The position numbers and the translations under genes are program-made. From Hwanghaeella grinnelliae (GTDB lineage: Bacteria > Pseudomonadota > Alphaproteobacteria > UBA8366 > Aestuariispiraceae), in the NCBI RefSeq assembly GCF_004005845.1, contig NZ_SADE01000001.1:2275858-2339857 (forward strand): 64,000 nucleotides of DNA. The letters run 5' to 3'. Positions 25,414 through 34,404 of the stretch are shown in pieces. The notes beneath the pieces are model-generated. The model saw only the letters and a list, made by a program, of their open reading frames with translations, was not told where the DNA came from and made no database searches. How positions within the stretch are numbered: the first letter of the stretch is position 1; every line of letters starts with the position of its first letter.

Positions 25414-28400
25414 ATGGTCAGCAAAGTCCTCATCGCCAACCGTGGGGAAATCGCGGTTCGCATCATCCGGACCCTGCGGGAAATGGGCATTGCCTCTGTC
25501 GCCGTCTATTCCGAGGCGGATCGACATGCGGCCCATGTGAGGCTCGCCGACGAAGCGGTCCCCATCGGTCCCGCGCCGGTATCGGAAAGCTATCTGAACC
25601 AAGACGCGATCCTGGCCGCCTGCAAATCGACCGGCGCCGATGCCGTTCATCCAGGATATGGATTCCTGTCGGAGAATCCGGGCTTCGCCGAAAGGCTGGA
25701 AGCCGAAGGCATCCGCTTCATCGGCCCGACGCCGGATCAGATGCGGATATTCGGCCTGAAACACAGTGCCCGTGACGCTGCGGAGAAGAGCGGAGTGCCG
25801 CTGTTGCCGGGAAGCGGCTTGGTGGCGTCCCTGGAGGAGGCAAAGGCCGAAGCCGCGCGGATCGGCTATCCCGTCATGCTGAAAAGCACGGCGGGTGGCG
25901 GCGGCATCGGCCTACAGCTCTGCGAAACGGATGAAGACCTGCCCGGCCTATTCGACACTGTCCGACGCTTGGCCCAATCGAACTTTTCCGACCCCGGAAT
26001 ATTCGTCGAAAAATACATCGACCATGCCCGCCATGTGGAAGTGCAGATCTTCGGGGACGGCAACGGGCGTGTTGTGTCCCTTGGTGAACGTGACTGTTCG
26101 CTGCAACGCCGGAACCAGAAAGTGGTCGAGGAAACGCCGGCGCCGGGGTTGCCGGCGGCCACCAGGACCGCGCTGATCAATGCCGCTCTCTCGCTCGGCC
26201 GTTCGGTTGACTATCGCTCAGCCGGGACGGTCGAGTTCATTTATGACGGTCAGGCCGACGCATTCTATTTCCTGGAAGTGAATACGCGCCTGCAAGTCGA
26301 ACACCCTGTGACCGAAATGGTGACGGGACAGGATCTGGTTGCCTGGATGGTAAAACAGGCGGCTGGCGAATTGGATTTGTCGGTCTACCCCGACATCTTG
26401 CCGACCAGTGGCGCGGCCATTGAAGTTCGGGTTTATGCGGAAGACCCGGGCAAGGGGTTTCAACCCTCCACCGGTCCCCTCACCCATGTGTCCTTCCCGG
26501 ATGAAATCCGCGTCGATACCTGGATCGAAACCGGGGCCGAGGTTTCGATGTATTACGACCCGATGCTGGCCAAAATCATCGTATTCGGGGATACGCGGGA
26601 AGCTGCGGCGGATGCCTTGCTCAGCGCCATCGACGGCAGCGGCATCTATGGGATCGAAACCAATCTTGCCTATCTGTCGGCAATCGTCGGCAGCGACATG
26701 TTCCGGTCGTGCGATGTCGATACCAAAGCGCTGGATCGTTTCGACTTCGTACCAAGCACGGTTGACGTTCTATCGTCCGGCACTCATTCCGCGCTTCAGG
26801 ACTGGCCCGGACGGGCAGGTTACTGGCATGTCGGAGTTCCACCTTCCGGCCCGATGGATGCGCTGAATTTCCGGATTGCCAATGTGCTGCTGGGTAATCA
26901 CAGCCGCGCCGCAGCGTTGGAAATGACCATGGCCGGGCCTGTCCTGCGCTTCAACACGAACACGGTCATCGCGCTGACCGGCGCGGACATGCAAGCCACA
27001 CTGGATGGCGCGCCCGTTCCGCGCTTTGAGACGACCCCCGTCAAACAAGGCCAGACCCTTGCCTTCGGAAAGGTGGTCAACGGCGGGATCCGGTCCTACC
27101 TGGCGGTCGCCGGTGGGTTCGATGCGCCGGTCTATCTCGGCAGCCGCGCGACTTTCGACCTTGGCGGGTTCGGCGGACATGCAACCGGCAACCTCAAAAG
27201 CGGCGACGTTCTGCGCTTGAACGGGAAAGTACCGCCCGCAGGGTTTGGGCGAAAACTGCCCGGCTGTCATTGGCCACACCTACCCGAGGAGTGGGAAATC
27301 GGCGTACTGTATGGACCACATGGCGCGCCCGATTTCTTCACCGACGAAGATATCGAAACACTGTTTTCAACTGCCTATGAAGTTCATTTCAACAGTGCGC
27401 GCACCGGTGTAAGGCTGATTGGTCCGAAACCGAAATGGGCACGGCCCGACGGCGGTGAAGCGGGGCTGCATCCTTCCAACATTCACGACAATGCCTATGC
27501 GGTCGGGGCAATCGACTTTACCGGCGACATGCCGATCATTCTCGGACCGGACGGTCCCAGCCTGGGCGGATTCACCTGCCCCGCCGTCGTTGCCAAGGCG
27601 GAATTGTGGAAAGTCGGGCAATTGCGTCCCGGCGACCGAGTCCGTTTTCACCGATTGACCCTGGCGGAAGCCGAGGCGCTGGAGAGTAGTCAGGAAGGGT
27701 TCCTGAAAGCCGTGAGCGAGGGCCTCGACGTCACACAGTCGCCGCCCCCCACCCCGACGATGCTGCAAGTGTCCGGCATCCGGGAGGACGCCGTTCTTGC
27801 CCGCGATACAACAGATGGCGTCGATATCTGTTACCGCCGGACCGGCGAAGATTTCATGCTGGTCGAATTCGGTGAACAGGAACTGGATCTGGACCTTCGG
27901 GTCCGCGCGCATCTTTTGATGGAGCGTGTTCAGGCTGAAGGTTTGGATGCGGTCATAGATCTGACACCGGGCATCCGGTCGCTCCAGGTGCATTTCGACA
28001 ATCGCCGCCTGAAGCCGGCAAATATGCTGGCCCTGCTGCGGCAGTTCCAGGAAGACCTGCCGCCGCTGGGCGATGTCCGTCTGCCCAGCCGTGTCGTTCA
28101 CATGCCTTTGTCTTGGGATGACGAAAGCACGCGGATCGCTACGAAACGCTATCAGGATCTCGTCCGGCCGGACGCCCCCTGGTGCCCATGGAATATCGAG
28201 TTCATTCGCCGCATCAACGGGCTTGAGAGCGTGGAAGATGTAAAGAAGATCGTCTTCGATGCCGACTATATGGTGCTGGGCCTGGGCGACGTCTATCTGG
28301 GCGCGCCCGTCGCCACGCCCGTCGACCCCCGGCACCGGCTGGTCACGACCAAATACAACCCGGCCCGGACCTGGACGCCGCAGAACGCGGTGGGGATCGG

Positions 28401-29040
28401 CGGTGCGTATATGTGCGTCTACGGCATGGAAGGCCCCGGCGGCTATCAATTCGTCGGCCGGACCGTGCAGGTCTGGAACACTCATCGCCAAACCGGCAAT
28501 TTCAAGGACGGCAAACCCTGGTTGCTGCGTTTCTTCGACCGCATCAAGTTCTATCCGGTCGGTCATGAGGAACTCGCCGAAATGCGCGACGGGTTCCTGC
28601 ATGGTGAAGCATCCCTGAAAATCGAGGATGGGGTTTTCGATCTGGGCGAGTATCACCGCTTCCGGGCCGACAATGCCGACGCCATTTCGTCATTCCGCGA
28701 AATGCGCCAGAACGCCTTCAGCGAAGAACGCGCCCGCTGGGAAGCGCAGGGCATTGCCGCTGTCGTCGATGAAACCGCCATCGAGCCCGAACCGGTCGGC
28801 GTCGACCTGCCCGATGGCGCCGCCTTGATCGAGGCGCCGATGAACGGGTCGGTCTGGAAAGTCTCCGTCGAGATCGGGGACCGGATCGCAACCGGTGACA
28901 AGGTCGCTGTTCTGGAAGCCATGAAGACCGAAATCGGGGTCGACTCGCCACAGAACGGATACATCACCGACATCCTATGCAAACCCGGACAGATCGTCCG
29001 ACCCGGCGATCCCCTGCTTGTTATCCAAACGGAGGCCTAG
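25414..29040 (+). CDS. Biotin-dependent urea/guanidine carboxylase
   Basis: A 1208-residue multidomain carboxylase. The N-terminal biotin carboxylase (about 1-450) has the ATP-grasp KSTAGGGGIG and EVNTRLQVEHPVTEM. The central carboxyltransferase is built from fused KipA- and KipI-like domains, beginning near SALQDWPGRAGYWHVGVPPSGPMD. A C-terminal biotinyl domain contains EAMKTEIG with the biotinylated lysine near residue 1170. The family was named urea carboxylase. With a guanidine-I riboswitch and both DUF1989 partners, guanidine is the likelier substrate (guanidine + ATP + bicarbonate to carboxyguanidine). The ATG at 25414 is preferred to a TTG at 25402. Confidence 0.93.
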   Translation: MVSKVLIANRGEIAVRIIRTLREMGIASVAVYSEADRHAAHVRLADEAVPIGPAPVSESYLNQDAILAACKSTGADAVHPGYGFLSENPGFAERLEAEGIRFIGPTPDQMRIFGLKHSARDAAEKSGVPLLPGSGLVASLEEAKAEAARIGYPVMLKSTAGGGGIGLQLCETDEDLPGLFDTVRRLAQSNFSDPGIFVEKYIDHARHVEVQIFGDGNGRVVSLGERDCSLQRRNQKVVEETPAPGLPAATRTALINAALSLGRSVDYRSAGTVEFIYDGQADAFYFLEVNTRLQVEHPVTEMVTGQDLVAWMVKQAAGELDLSVYPDILPTSGAAIEVRVYAEDPGKGFQPSTGPLTHVSFPDEIRVDTWIETGAEVSMYYDPMLAKIIVFGDTREAAADALLSAIDGSGIYGIETNLAYLSAIVGSDMFRSCDVDTKALDRFDFVPSTVDVLSSGTHSALQDWPGRAGYWHVGVPPSGPMDALNFRIANVLLGNHSRAAALEMTMAGPVLRFNTNTVIALTGADMQATLDGAPVPRFETTPVKQGQTLAFGKVVNGGIRSYLAVAGGFDAPVYLGSRATFDLGGFGGHATGNLKSGDVLRLNGKVPPAGFGRKLPGCHWPHLPEEWEIGVLYGPHGAPDFFTDEDIETLFSTAYEVHFNSARTGVRLIGPKPKWARPDGGEAGLHPSNIHDNAYAVGAIDFTGDMPIILGPDGPSLGGFTCPAVVAKAELWKVGQLRPGDRVRFHRLTLAEAEALESSQEGFLKAVSEGLDVTQSPPPTPTMLQVSGIREDAVLARDTTDGVDICYRRTGEDFMLVEFGEQELDLDLRVRAHLLMERVQAEGLDAVIDLTPGIRSLQVHFDNRRLKPANMLALLRQFQEDLPPLGDVRLPSRVVHMPLSWDDESTRIATKRYQDLVRPDAPWCPWNIEFIRRINGLESVEDVKKIVFDADYMVLGLGDVYLGAPVATPVDPRHRLVTTKYNPARTWTPQNAVGIGGAYMCVYGMEGPGGYQFVGRTVQVWNTHRQTGNFKDGKPWLLRFFDRIKFYPVGHEELAEMRDGFLHGEASLKIEDGVFDLGEYHRFRADNADAISSFREMRQNAFSEERARWEAQGIAAVVDETAIEPEPVGVDLPDGAALIEAPMNGSVWKVSVEIGDRIATGDKVAVLEAMKTEIGVDSPQNGYITDILCKPGQIVRPGDPLLVIQTEA

Positions 29041-29043
29041 GGC

Positions 29044-30861
29044 ATGACTGTTTCCGTGAGTAAGACCGAAATGCTCGATTTGAGCCTCGACAGTTTGGCG
29101 TCGGCCTATGCATCCGGCGACCTGACACCCAGTGTCTTGGTGGCCCGGTTATGCGATGCCATCGACGCCTATGAAGCCGTGGACCCGGCGGTTTGGATCC
29201 ACCGGATTTCGAAACAAGACCTGCTCGACCGCGCAGCGGAACTCGAAGCCGGCGCGGCGGCCGATAGGGGCCCACTCTTCGGTATCCCCTTTGCCGTCAA
29301 GGACAACGTGGACGTTGCCGGCCTGCCATCCACCATGGGCTGTCCGGCCCCCCTCTATATCGCAGAAGAAACTTCTTTCGCAGTTCAAAATCTGTTGGAT
29401 GCGGGCGCCATCCTGGTGGGCAAAACAAATTTGGATCAGTTCGCCACAGGACTGGTCGGTGTTCGTTCTCCCTATGGCGCGCCGCGCTGTGTTTTTAACA
29501 GGGACTATGTGTCGGGCGGGTCCAGTTCCGGTTCCGCCGTCGCCGTCGCCGCGGGCCTGGCCACATTCTCCTTCGGCACGGACACTGCCGGGTCCGGCCG
29601 CGTACCGGCGGGTTTCAACAATATCGTCGGCATCAAGCCAACCCGCGGTCTTCTTTCCACATCTGGTGTTTTCCCCGCCAACAAGACGCTCGATTGCCTC
29701 AGCATTTTTGCACTCAGCACCGCAGATGGTGACCGTATCCGCCGCGTCGCGGAAGGTTTCGACCCGGAGGACCCTTTCAGCCGAGCTGGAGCCCCCGTGC
29801 CCCTGCCGCTGGAAAACCCGCGTATCGGTATTCCCATGCCGGATCAGTTGACCTTCTTCGGCGATGACGCCGCCGCTGAACTCTTCAACACCGCTGTCGA
29901 GAAAGCCGAGACGCTTGGCTGGGAAATCGTCACCTTCGATTACGAACCCTTCCGCGCAACGGCGGAACTGCTCTATGGCAGTGCCTGGGTTGCCGAGCGG
30001 CTGGCTGCCGTGAAACCCTATTTGGACAAGGACCTTCATCCGGTCACGCGGCAAATCATCGAAGACGCCGGCGGTTTTGACGCCACTGACGCTTTCGAGG
30101 CCATCTATGCAGCGCAACGTCTGCATACGCGCTGCGCCATGATCGCCAAAGATTTCGACCTGATCCTCGTGCCGACAAGCCCGACGATTTATCGCGTGGA
30201 CGCGGTTGAAGACGATCCGATCACCCTGAATTCGAACCTGGGCACCTATACGAATTTCGTGAACCTGCTGGACATGGCGGCTGTCTCCGTCCCTGCCGGA
30301 TTCCGCGCCAACGGCCTGCCCTTCGGCGTCACGTTGGTTGGCCCCGGTCAAAGCGACGACGCGTTGGCCGTTTTGGCAGATCGGCTGCACCGCGGACTGC
30401 ACCCACGGTCGGGCATGCAGGATTCGCCGCTGGCGGCCCCCGCCTTGTCGGTTAGGGATAGTGACGGGCTGGTCACGGTCTGCGTCGTCGGCGCCCACCT
30501 TACCGGCATGCCTCTCAACAGCCAATTGACCGAACGGAATGCCACCCTGCTGGAAACGACCAGGACCGCGCCGGACTATCGCTTCTACGCGCTGGCCGAC
30601 AGCGTGCCGCCGAAACCGGGTTTGAGCCGCGACCCGAATTTCGACGGTCCCGGGATAGAGGTCGAATTGTGGCAGATGCCGATGGAATCCTTCGGCAGTT
30701 TTGTCGCCCTGATCCCACAACCCTTGGGGATCGGCACCGTGACCTTGGCCGATGGGCGAAACGTCAAAGGTTTCATTTGCGAGCCGGCAGGCATCGCGAC
30801 CGCGACCGAAATCACACATTACGGCGGATGGCGCGCCTACCGCGCCGACGCTGCCGCATAG
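29044..30861 (+). CDS. atzF: Allophanate hydrolase
   Basis: A 605-residue amidase-signature enzyme that splits allophanate into two ammonia and two CO2, completing the pathway. The Ser-cisSer-Lys triad is visible as K86 (FAVKDN), the cis-Ser in SGGSSSGSA and the nucleophile in GTDTAGSGRVPAG. Residues from about 460 form the extra C-terminal domain of full-length AtzF enzymes, ending with ICEPAGIATATEITHYGGWRAY, so both catalytic domains are present. It starts three bases after the carboxylase stop, indicating tight coupling. Confidence 0.95.
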   Translation: MTVSVSKTEMLDLSLDSLASAYASGDLTPSVLVARLCDAIDAYEAVDPAVWIHRISKQDLLDRAAELEAGAAADRGPLFGIPFAVKDNVDVAGLPSTMGCPAPLYIAEETSFAVQNLLDAGAILVGKTNLDQFATGLVGVRSPYGAPRCVFNRDYVSGGSSSGSAVAVAAGLATFSFGTDTAGSGRVPAGFNNIVGIKPTRGLLSTSGVFPANKTLDCLSIFALSTADGDRIRRVAEGFDPEDPFSRAGAPVPLPLENPRIGIPMPDQLTFFGDDAAAELFNTAVEKAETLGWEIVTFDYEPFRATAELLYGSAWVAERLAAVKPYLDKDLHPVTRQIIEDAGGFDATDAFEAIYAAQRLHTRCAMIAKDFDLILVPTSPTIYRVDAVEDDPITLNSNLGTYTNFVNLLDMAAVSVPAGFRANGLPFGVTLVGPGQSDDALAVLADRLHRGLHPRSGMQDSPLAAPALSVRDSDGLVTVCVVGAHLTGMPLNSQLTERNATLLETTRTAPDYRFYALADSVPPKPGLSRDPNFDGPGIEVELWQMPMESFGSFVALIPQPLGIGTVTLADGRNVKGFICEPAGIATATEITHYGGWRAYRADAAA

Positions 30862-30938
30862 ATTAGCATTAAGAAAAGGACCAAGACGAATTGGCATGGA
30901 GTTGTAGACGTCACCGGAACCGAACAGGAGCAACGCCC

Positions 30939-32030
30939 ATGGAACTGCCGAAATACGATGAAAGCGCGCCGATCCGACCGACCGAAGTCCGCAAGGGCAC
31001 CGGTTATGCGGCGGAGCGGATCGACTTCGACAGCATCCCCATCGTCGATATCGGCGCGGCGATAAGCGGTGACCCGGACGCCAAGCGCAAGGCCGCGGAC
31101 GCATTGCGGGAGGCCGCCGTCAATGTCGGCTTCTTCTATATCAAGAACCACGGTGTGCCGGACGCGGTGATCGCGAAAGCACAGGAAGCGGCGGACCGGT
31201 TCTATGCCCTGCCGGTCGAGGTGAAAAAGCAGTACGACGTCGCCAAATCGAAACGCCATCGCGGCTATGTCCCAGTCGGGGGGTTGAGTGCCGACCCGAC
31301 GACGTCGGACCTTCAGGAAGGTTATGAGGTGGGCCTGGAAGTACCGGCGGACGACCCGGATTACCTCGCCGGCAACGCGCTTTTCGCACCGAATGTCTGG
31401 CCGGCCGAAATGCCGGACTTCCAGGCCGACATCTATGCCTATTTTGAAGAGATGATGACCCTGGGCCGGTCCATGTACCGGTTGTTCGCGCTGGCCGTCG
31501 GCATGCCGGAAGACTTTTTCGACGACAAGGTTACGAAGCCCTGCGCCCAGTTGCGGGTGATGTACTATCCCGCCACAGATCCGAAAGACAGCGCGGTGGG
31601 GATCGGCGCGCATACGGACTATGAGAGCTTCACGGTGTTGTACCAATCGGAATCGGGCCTGCAGGTTCAGAACCGGGCCGGCGATTGGATTGAGGCGCCG
31701 CCCATTCCCGGAACCTTCATCGTCAACATCGCCGATATGATGATGCGCTGGACCAACGACCTGTTCGTCTCCACGCCGCACCGTGTGATCAATACATCAG
31801 GGAACAAGCGCTTCTCCCTCGCCCTATTCTTTGCGGCCGACTATGGCACGGTGGTGGAATGCCTGCCGACCTGCCGGGACGAGAACAACCCGCCGAAATA
31901 CCCACCGACCCATTTCGGCTATTGGATCGAGAACATGCATTCCTATTCCTACGCCTATCGATGGGACGAACGCGGCAAGTTGCCGAACCCTGAACTGACA
32001 AGCACGGAACAAATGGATTCGGCAAACTGA
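30939..32030 (+). CDS. 2-oxoglutarate/Fe(II) oxygenase, isopenicillin-N-synthase/EFE type
   Basis: A 363-residue non-haem iron oxygenase, paralogous to the one at 20166-21221. Iron ligands are H225 and D227 (GAHTDYES) and H281 (TPHRV), and R291 with S293 (KRFSLA) should anchor 2-oxoglutarate. It shares RHRGYVP and PADDPDYLAGN segments with the other copy. An ACAGGAG site sets the ATG at 30939; the open frame upstream is unsupported. It lies 77 bp after allophanate hydrolase on the same strand, so riboswitch read-through is likely. A role in releasing guanidine from a guanidino compound, as the ethylene-forming enzyme does from arginine, is inference. Confidence 0.87.
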   Translation: MELPKYDESAPIRPTEVRKGTGYAAERIDFDSIPIVDIGAAISGDPDAKRKAADALREAAVNVGFFYIKNHGVPDAVIAKAQEAADRFYALPVEVKKQYDVAKSKRHRGYVPVGGLSADPTTSDLQEGYEVGLEVPADDPDYLAGNALFAPNVWPAEMPDFQADIYAYFEEMMTLGRSMYRLFALAVGMPEDFFDDKVTKPCAQLRVMYYPATDPKDSAVGIGAHTDYESFTVLYQSESGLQVQNRAGDWIEAPPIPGTFIVNIADMMMRWTNDLFVSTPHRVINTSGNKRFSLALFFAADYGTVVECLPTCRDENNPPKYPPTHFGYWIENMHSYSYAYRWDERGKLPNPELTSTEQMDSAN

Positions 32031-32057
32031 CCGCCGACGACGAGAAAGGACCGACCG

Positions 32058-32960
32058 ATGATACAAAACCCTATCCCTTGGCCGAACGGCGCGAAATGCG
32101 CCTGCGCCATCACCTTCGATATCGACGCCGACAGCCTGATCCATGTGGCGCGACCCGGCGACTCCCACAACCGCCTATATCCGATCAGCATGGGGAAATA
32201 CGGGCCCGATATCGCGGTTCCCCGGATCCTGGAAACGTATAAGCGGCTGGGCATCAAGCAGAGCTTTTTCGTCCCGGCCTGGTGTATCGATCAATATGCC
32301 CCGGTGATGGAGAAGATTCTGGAAGGTGGGCATGAAATCGGCCATCACGGCCTGATCCATGAAGACCCGATCGTGACCATGGGCGACCGCCAGCGGGCCG
32401 CCTTCGAAGAGGCGCTGTCTATTTATAAACGTGTCTGCGGCGGAAAACCGAGGGGCTATCGCGCGCCGGTCTACAACATCACGCCACAGGTCGTGGATCT
32501 GCTGATCGAACACGGTTTCGACTATGATTCCTCGCTTATGGGCGACGATATTCCCTATCTTCTGGAGAAGGGCGGAAACAATATCGCGGAAGTTCCCGTC
32601 CATTGGGGATGCGATGACTGGCCCCCCTTCGCGCATTACGAAGAAATCGGATATGTGAATCATGTCCAGCCGCCTTCAGTCGGCTATCAGGGATTCTTCG
32701 AAGAGTTTGACGCGCAATACGAAGCCGGCGGTTTCTTCATGATGATCGTCCATCCCTTTCTGACCGGCCGGCTCGCCCGCTGGCGCGTCATCGAGAAATG
32801 GCTGGAAAACACAATGGCGACGAAGGACGTCTGGTTCGCGCGCCTGGATGAAATCGTGGACCATATGCGCAGCCTTGAGCAAAGCGGCGAGTATACCCCG
32901 CGCAAGGATATACTGCCCTACTACCCCGAACAGGTGATCCGCGCCGAAGCCGCGGAATAA
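32058..32960 (+). CDS. Polysaccharide-deacetylase-fold hydrolase, PuuE-like
   Basis: A 300-residue NodB-homology protein of the short cytoplasmic type related to PuuE allantoinase and cyclic-imide hydrolases, without signal peptide. ITFDIDADS holds the first aspartates and GHEIGHHGLIHE the histidine motif; RGYRAP and MIVHPF complete the fold. Relatives cleave C-N bonds in ureides and imides rather than sugars, which fits its place behind the guanidine operon (28 bp after the oxygenase, AAAGGA site). The exact substrate is unknown. A hairpin terminator follows. Confidence 0.85.
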   Translation: MIQNPIPWPNGAKCACAITFDIDADSLIHVARPGDSHNRLYPISMGKYGPDIAVPRILETYKRLGIKQSFFVPAWCIDQYAPVMEKILEGGHEIGHHGLIHEDPIVTMGDRQRAAFEEALSIYKRVCGGKPRGYRAPVYNITPQVVDLLIEHGFDYDSSLMGDDIPYLLEKGGNNIAEVPVHWGCDDWPPFAHYEEIGYVNHVQPPSVGYQGFFEEFDAQYEAGGFFMMIVHPFLTGRLARWRVIEKWLENTMATKDVWFARLDEIVDHMRSLEQSGEYTPRKDILPYYPEQVIRAEAAE

Positions 32961-32985
32961 AACTGACGAACGAAAAACGGAAAAT

Positions 32986-33013
32986 GCCCGCCACGGGGGT
33001 CATCGTGGCGGGC
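32986..33013. terminator. Bidirectional rho-independent-like terminator
   Basis: A 10-bp perfect stem, GCCCGCCACG (32986-32995) with CGTGGCGGGC (33004-33013), around an eight-base loop. It lies between the convergent PuuE-like and AhpD-like genes. On the minus strand it is followed by a T-rich tract (ATTTTCCGTTTTTCG). On the plus strand the tail is only CTTCCT. It probably ends both operons. Confidence 0.7.
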
Positions 33014-33042
33014 CTTCCTGTGCCAAACCGCTAAATGCGGCC

Positions 33043-33072
33043 CGGTGTTACATGTCGCGGTGTTACATGTCG
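33043..33072. repeat. 15-bp tandem duplication
   Basis: CGGTGTTACATGTCG occurs twice in direct succession (33043-33057, 33058-33072), just past the 3' end of the AhpD-like gene. A partial third copy (CGACGTTA) follows into the stop region. It looks like a replication-slippage duplication in non-coding DNA. Confidence 0.8.
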
Positions 33073-33077
33073 CGACG

Positions 33078-33629
33078 TTAGGCGGCGCGGCCGGCCGGTT
33101 CGACTTCCGGGAAATCGATCGGCGTGCCGAAGACTTCGTTGACGTAGTTGGTCAACGTGTTCAGCGCGACATGAGCAACGATTTCGACAAGTTCCGCATC
33201 CGAGAAACCTGCGTCCCGCACGGCTTGAACGTCGCTGGACGTCACATCAGCGCGGGAAATCGCGACCTTGCGGGCGAACGCCACCGCGGCTTCCGCTTTC
33301 GGATCCGACGAACGGCCCTTGCGGTTGGCGGCAATTTCATTGGCGTCCAGCTTCAGCATGCCGGCGATGGCGGTGTGAGCAGCGTTACAGTAGTTGCAGC
33401 CATTCACATTGGCGACGGCCAAGGCAATGCCTTCACGCGTCTTGGCATCCAACGCGCCTTTGCCGAGAGCTTCGGTCAAAGAAAGCGTGCCTTCCAGCGC
33501 CGCCGGGCTGTTGGAGATCAGCCTGTAGAGGTTCGGCGCGAAGCCGATCTTCTTTTCCACGGCTTGCAGAAGGGGTTGGGCCGCTTGCGGCGCACTGTTC
33601 ACGTCTTTGGGCAAATTGATATTCAACAT
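33078..33629 (-). CDS. Carboxymuconolactone decarboxylase/AhpD-family peroxidase-like protein
   Basis: A 183-residue protein of the AhpD-like alkylhydroperoxidase family. The redox motif is C78-x2-C81 (NGCNYC) with H85 and an upstream glutamate (REGIALAV), the arrangement used by AhpD for thiol peroxidase activity. It is all-helical and cytoplasmic. A GAAAGGAACGAAC site lies before the ATG. Its true reductant is unknown; the ahpC/ahpF genes 6 kb away belong to a different reductase type. Confidence 0.87.
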   Translation of the reverse strand: MLNINLPKDVNSAPQAAQPLLQAVEKKIGFAPNLYRLISNSPAALEGTLSLTEALGKGALDAKTREGIALAVANVNGCNYCNAAHTAIAGMLKLDANEIAANRKGRSSDPKAEAAVAFARKVAISRADVTSSDVQAVRDAGFSDAELVEIVAHVALNTLTNYVNEVFGTPIDFPEVEPAGRAA

Positions 33630-33793
33630 TGTTCGTTCCTTTCAAGGTTTCAGTAACAGGGGTTTAAGACGATAGGCGTGTCTGGATTTCGCGGGTTTTC
33701 TTGGCCGGCCAGCCGTCATTCCTGTCCCGCGATAACTGGCCGTTCTACCGGTGCGGCTAAGAGCAACAGGCCCTTGTCGCCGCAGCCCGGCAT

Positions 33794-34171
33794 TTACTGT
33801 TCCGCCGCAAGGGTCGGAAAATCTCTAACTTGGAGGGAAACCTCCGGTTCGCCGGAAAGCGCCCTGATGCAAACATGCCGGGGTCGGGCTTTCGCTTCCG
33901 CGGAGAGTTGATCCAATTCCATAACCATGACCGACCGTTCGGAGGGTTTGCAGACCCCGCCGCCGGTATGCGGTGTCTTCAGATCGGGCCTGTTCATTGC
34001 GGCATGCAGGGTCGGCAACGGGTCACGATAAGCGGCCGTCTCCACAAGACGGACTTCATCCGCATTGGCGCCGAACCAGTTTGCGTCCCATACGCGGTCC
34101 AACGCGCTTCCCGCCGCGAAGTCGAGCGCAAGCGTCATCGCCGTCAACGCGCATTTTGATACCAGGTTCAT
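33794..34171 (-). CDS. Hypothetical protein, possibly exported
   Basis: A 125-residue protein of unknown function. The N-terminus has a short positively charged and hydrophobic stretch (MNLVSKCALTAMTLALDFAAGSAL) that could be a signal peptide. The strong GGAGAGGGG ribosome site supports expression. It contains TGGGVCKPSERSVMVMELDQL. It is divergent from a TetR regulator across 233 bp and may be its target. Confidence 0.55.
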   Translation of the reverse strand: MNLVSKCALTAMTLALDFAAGSALDRVWDANWFGANADEVRLVETAAYRDPLPTLHAAMNRPDLKTPHTGGGVCKPSERSVMVMELDQLSAEAKARPRHVCIRALSGEPEVSLQVRDFPTLAAEQ

Positions 34172-34379
34172 TCCCCTCTCCTCTCACACCGGCTTGGCTG
34201 GAACTCCCCAGCTCTCCGCCTCACCGTCTCGTTGATCTACATTAACTGATCGGTGAACCTGATATGATGCACAGTTACCGTTCGGTCAATGTTTGATATT
34301 GATTTATCCAGTAACGAAACCGTGATGAGGCTGTCCTTATTTGCATTATAGGCAGTTACTCCTATATCCTCCGGGTCAT

Positions 34380-34396
34380 CCGACCAAACCGGTCGG
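34380..34396. promoter_or_regulatory. Inverted repeat, candidate TetR operator
   Basis: CCGACC (34380-34385) and GGTCGG (34391-34396) form a dyad with a five-base spacer, eight bases upstream of the TetR ATG. Related half-sites occur at CCGTTCGGTCAA (near 34280) and GATCGGTGAAC (near 34247) across the divergent region. Position and symmetry suggest autoregulation. Confidence 0.5.
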
Positions 34397-34404
34397 TAAA
34401 TGTA

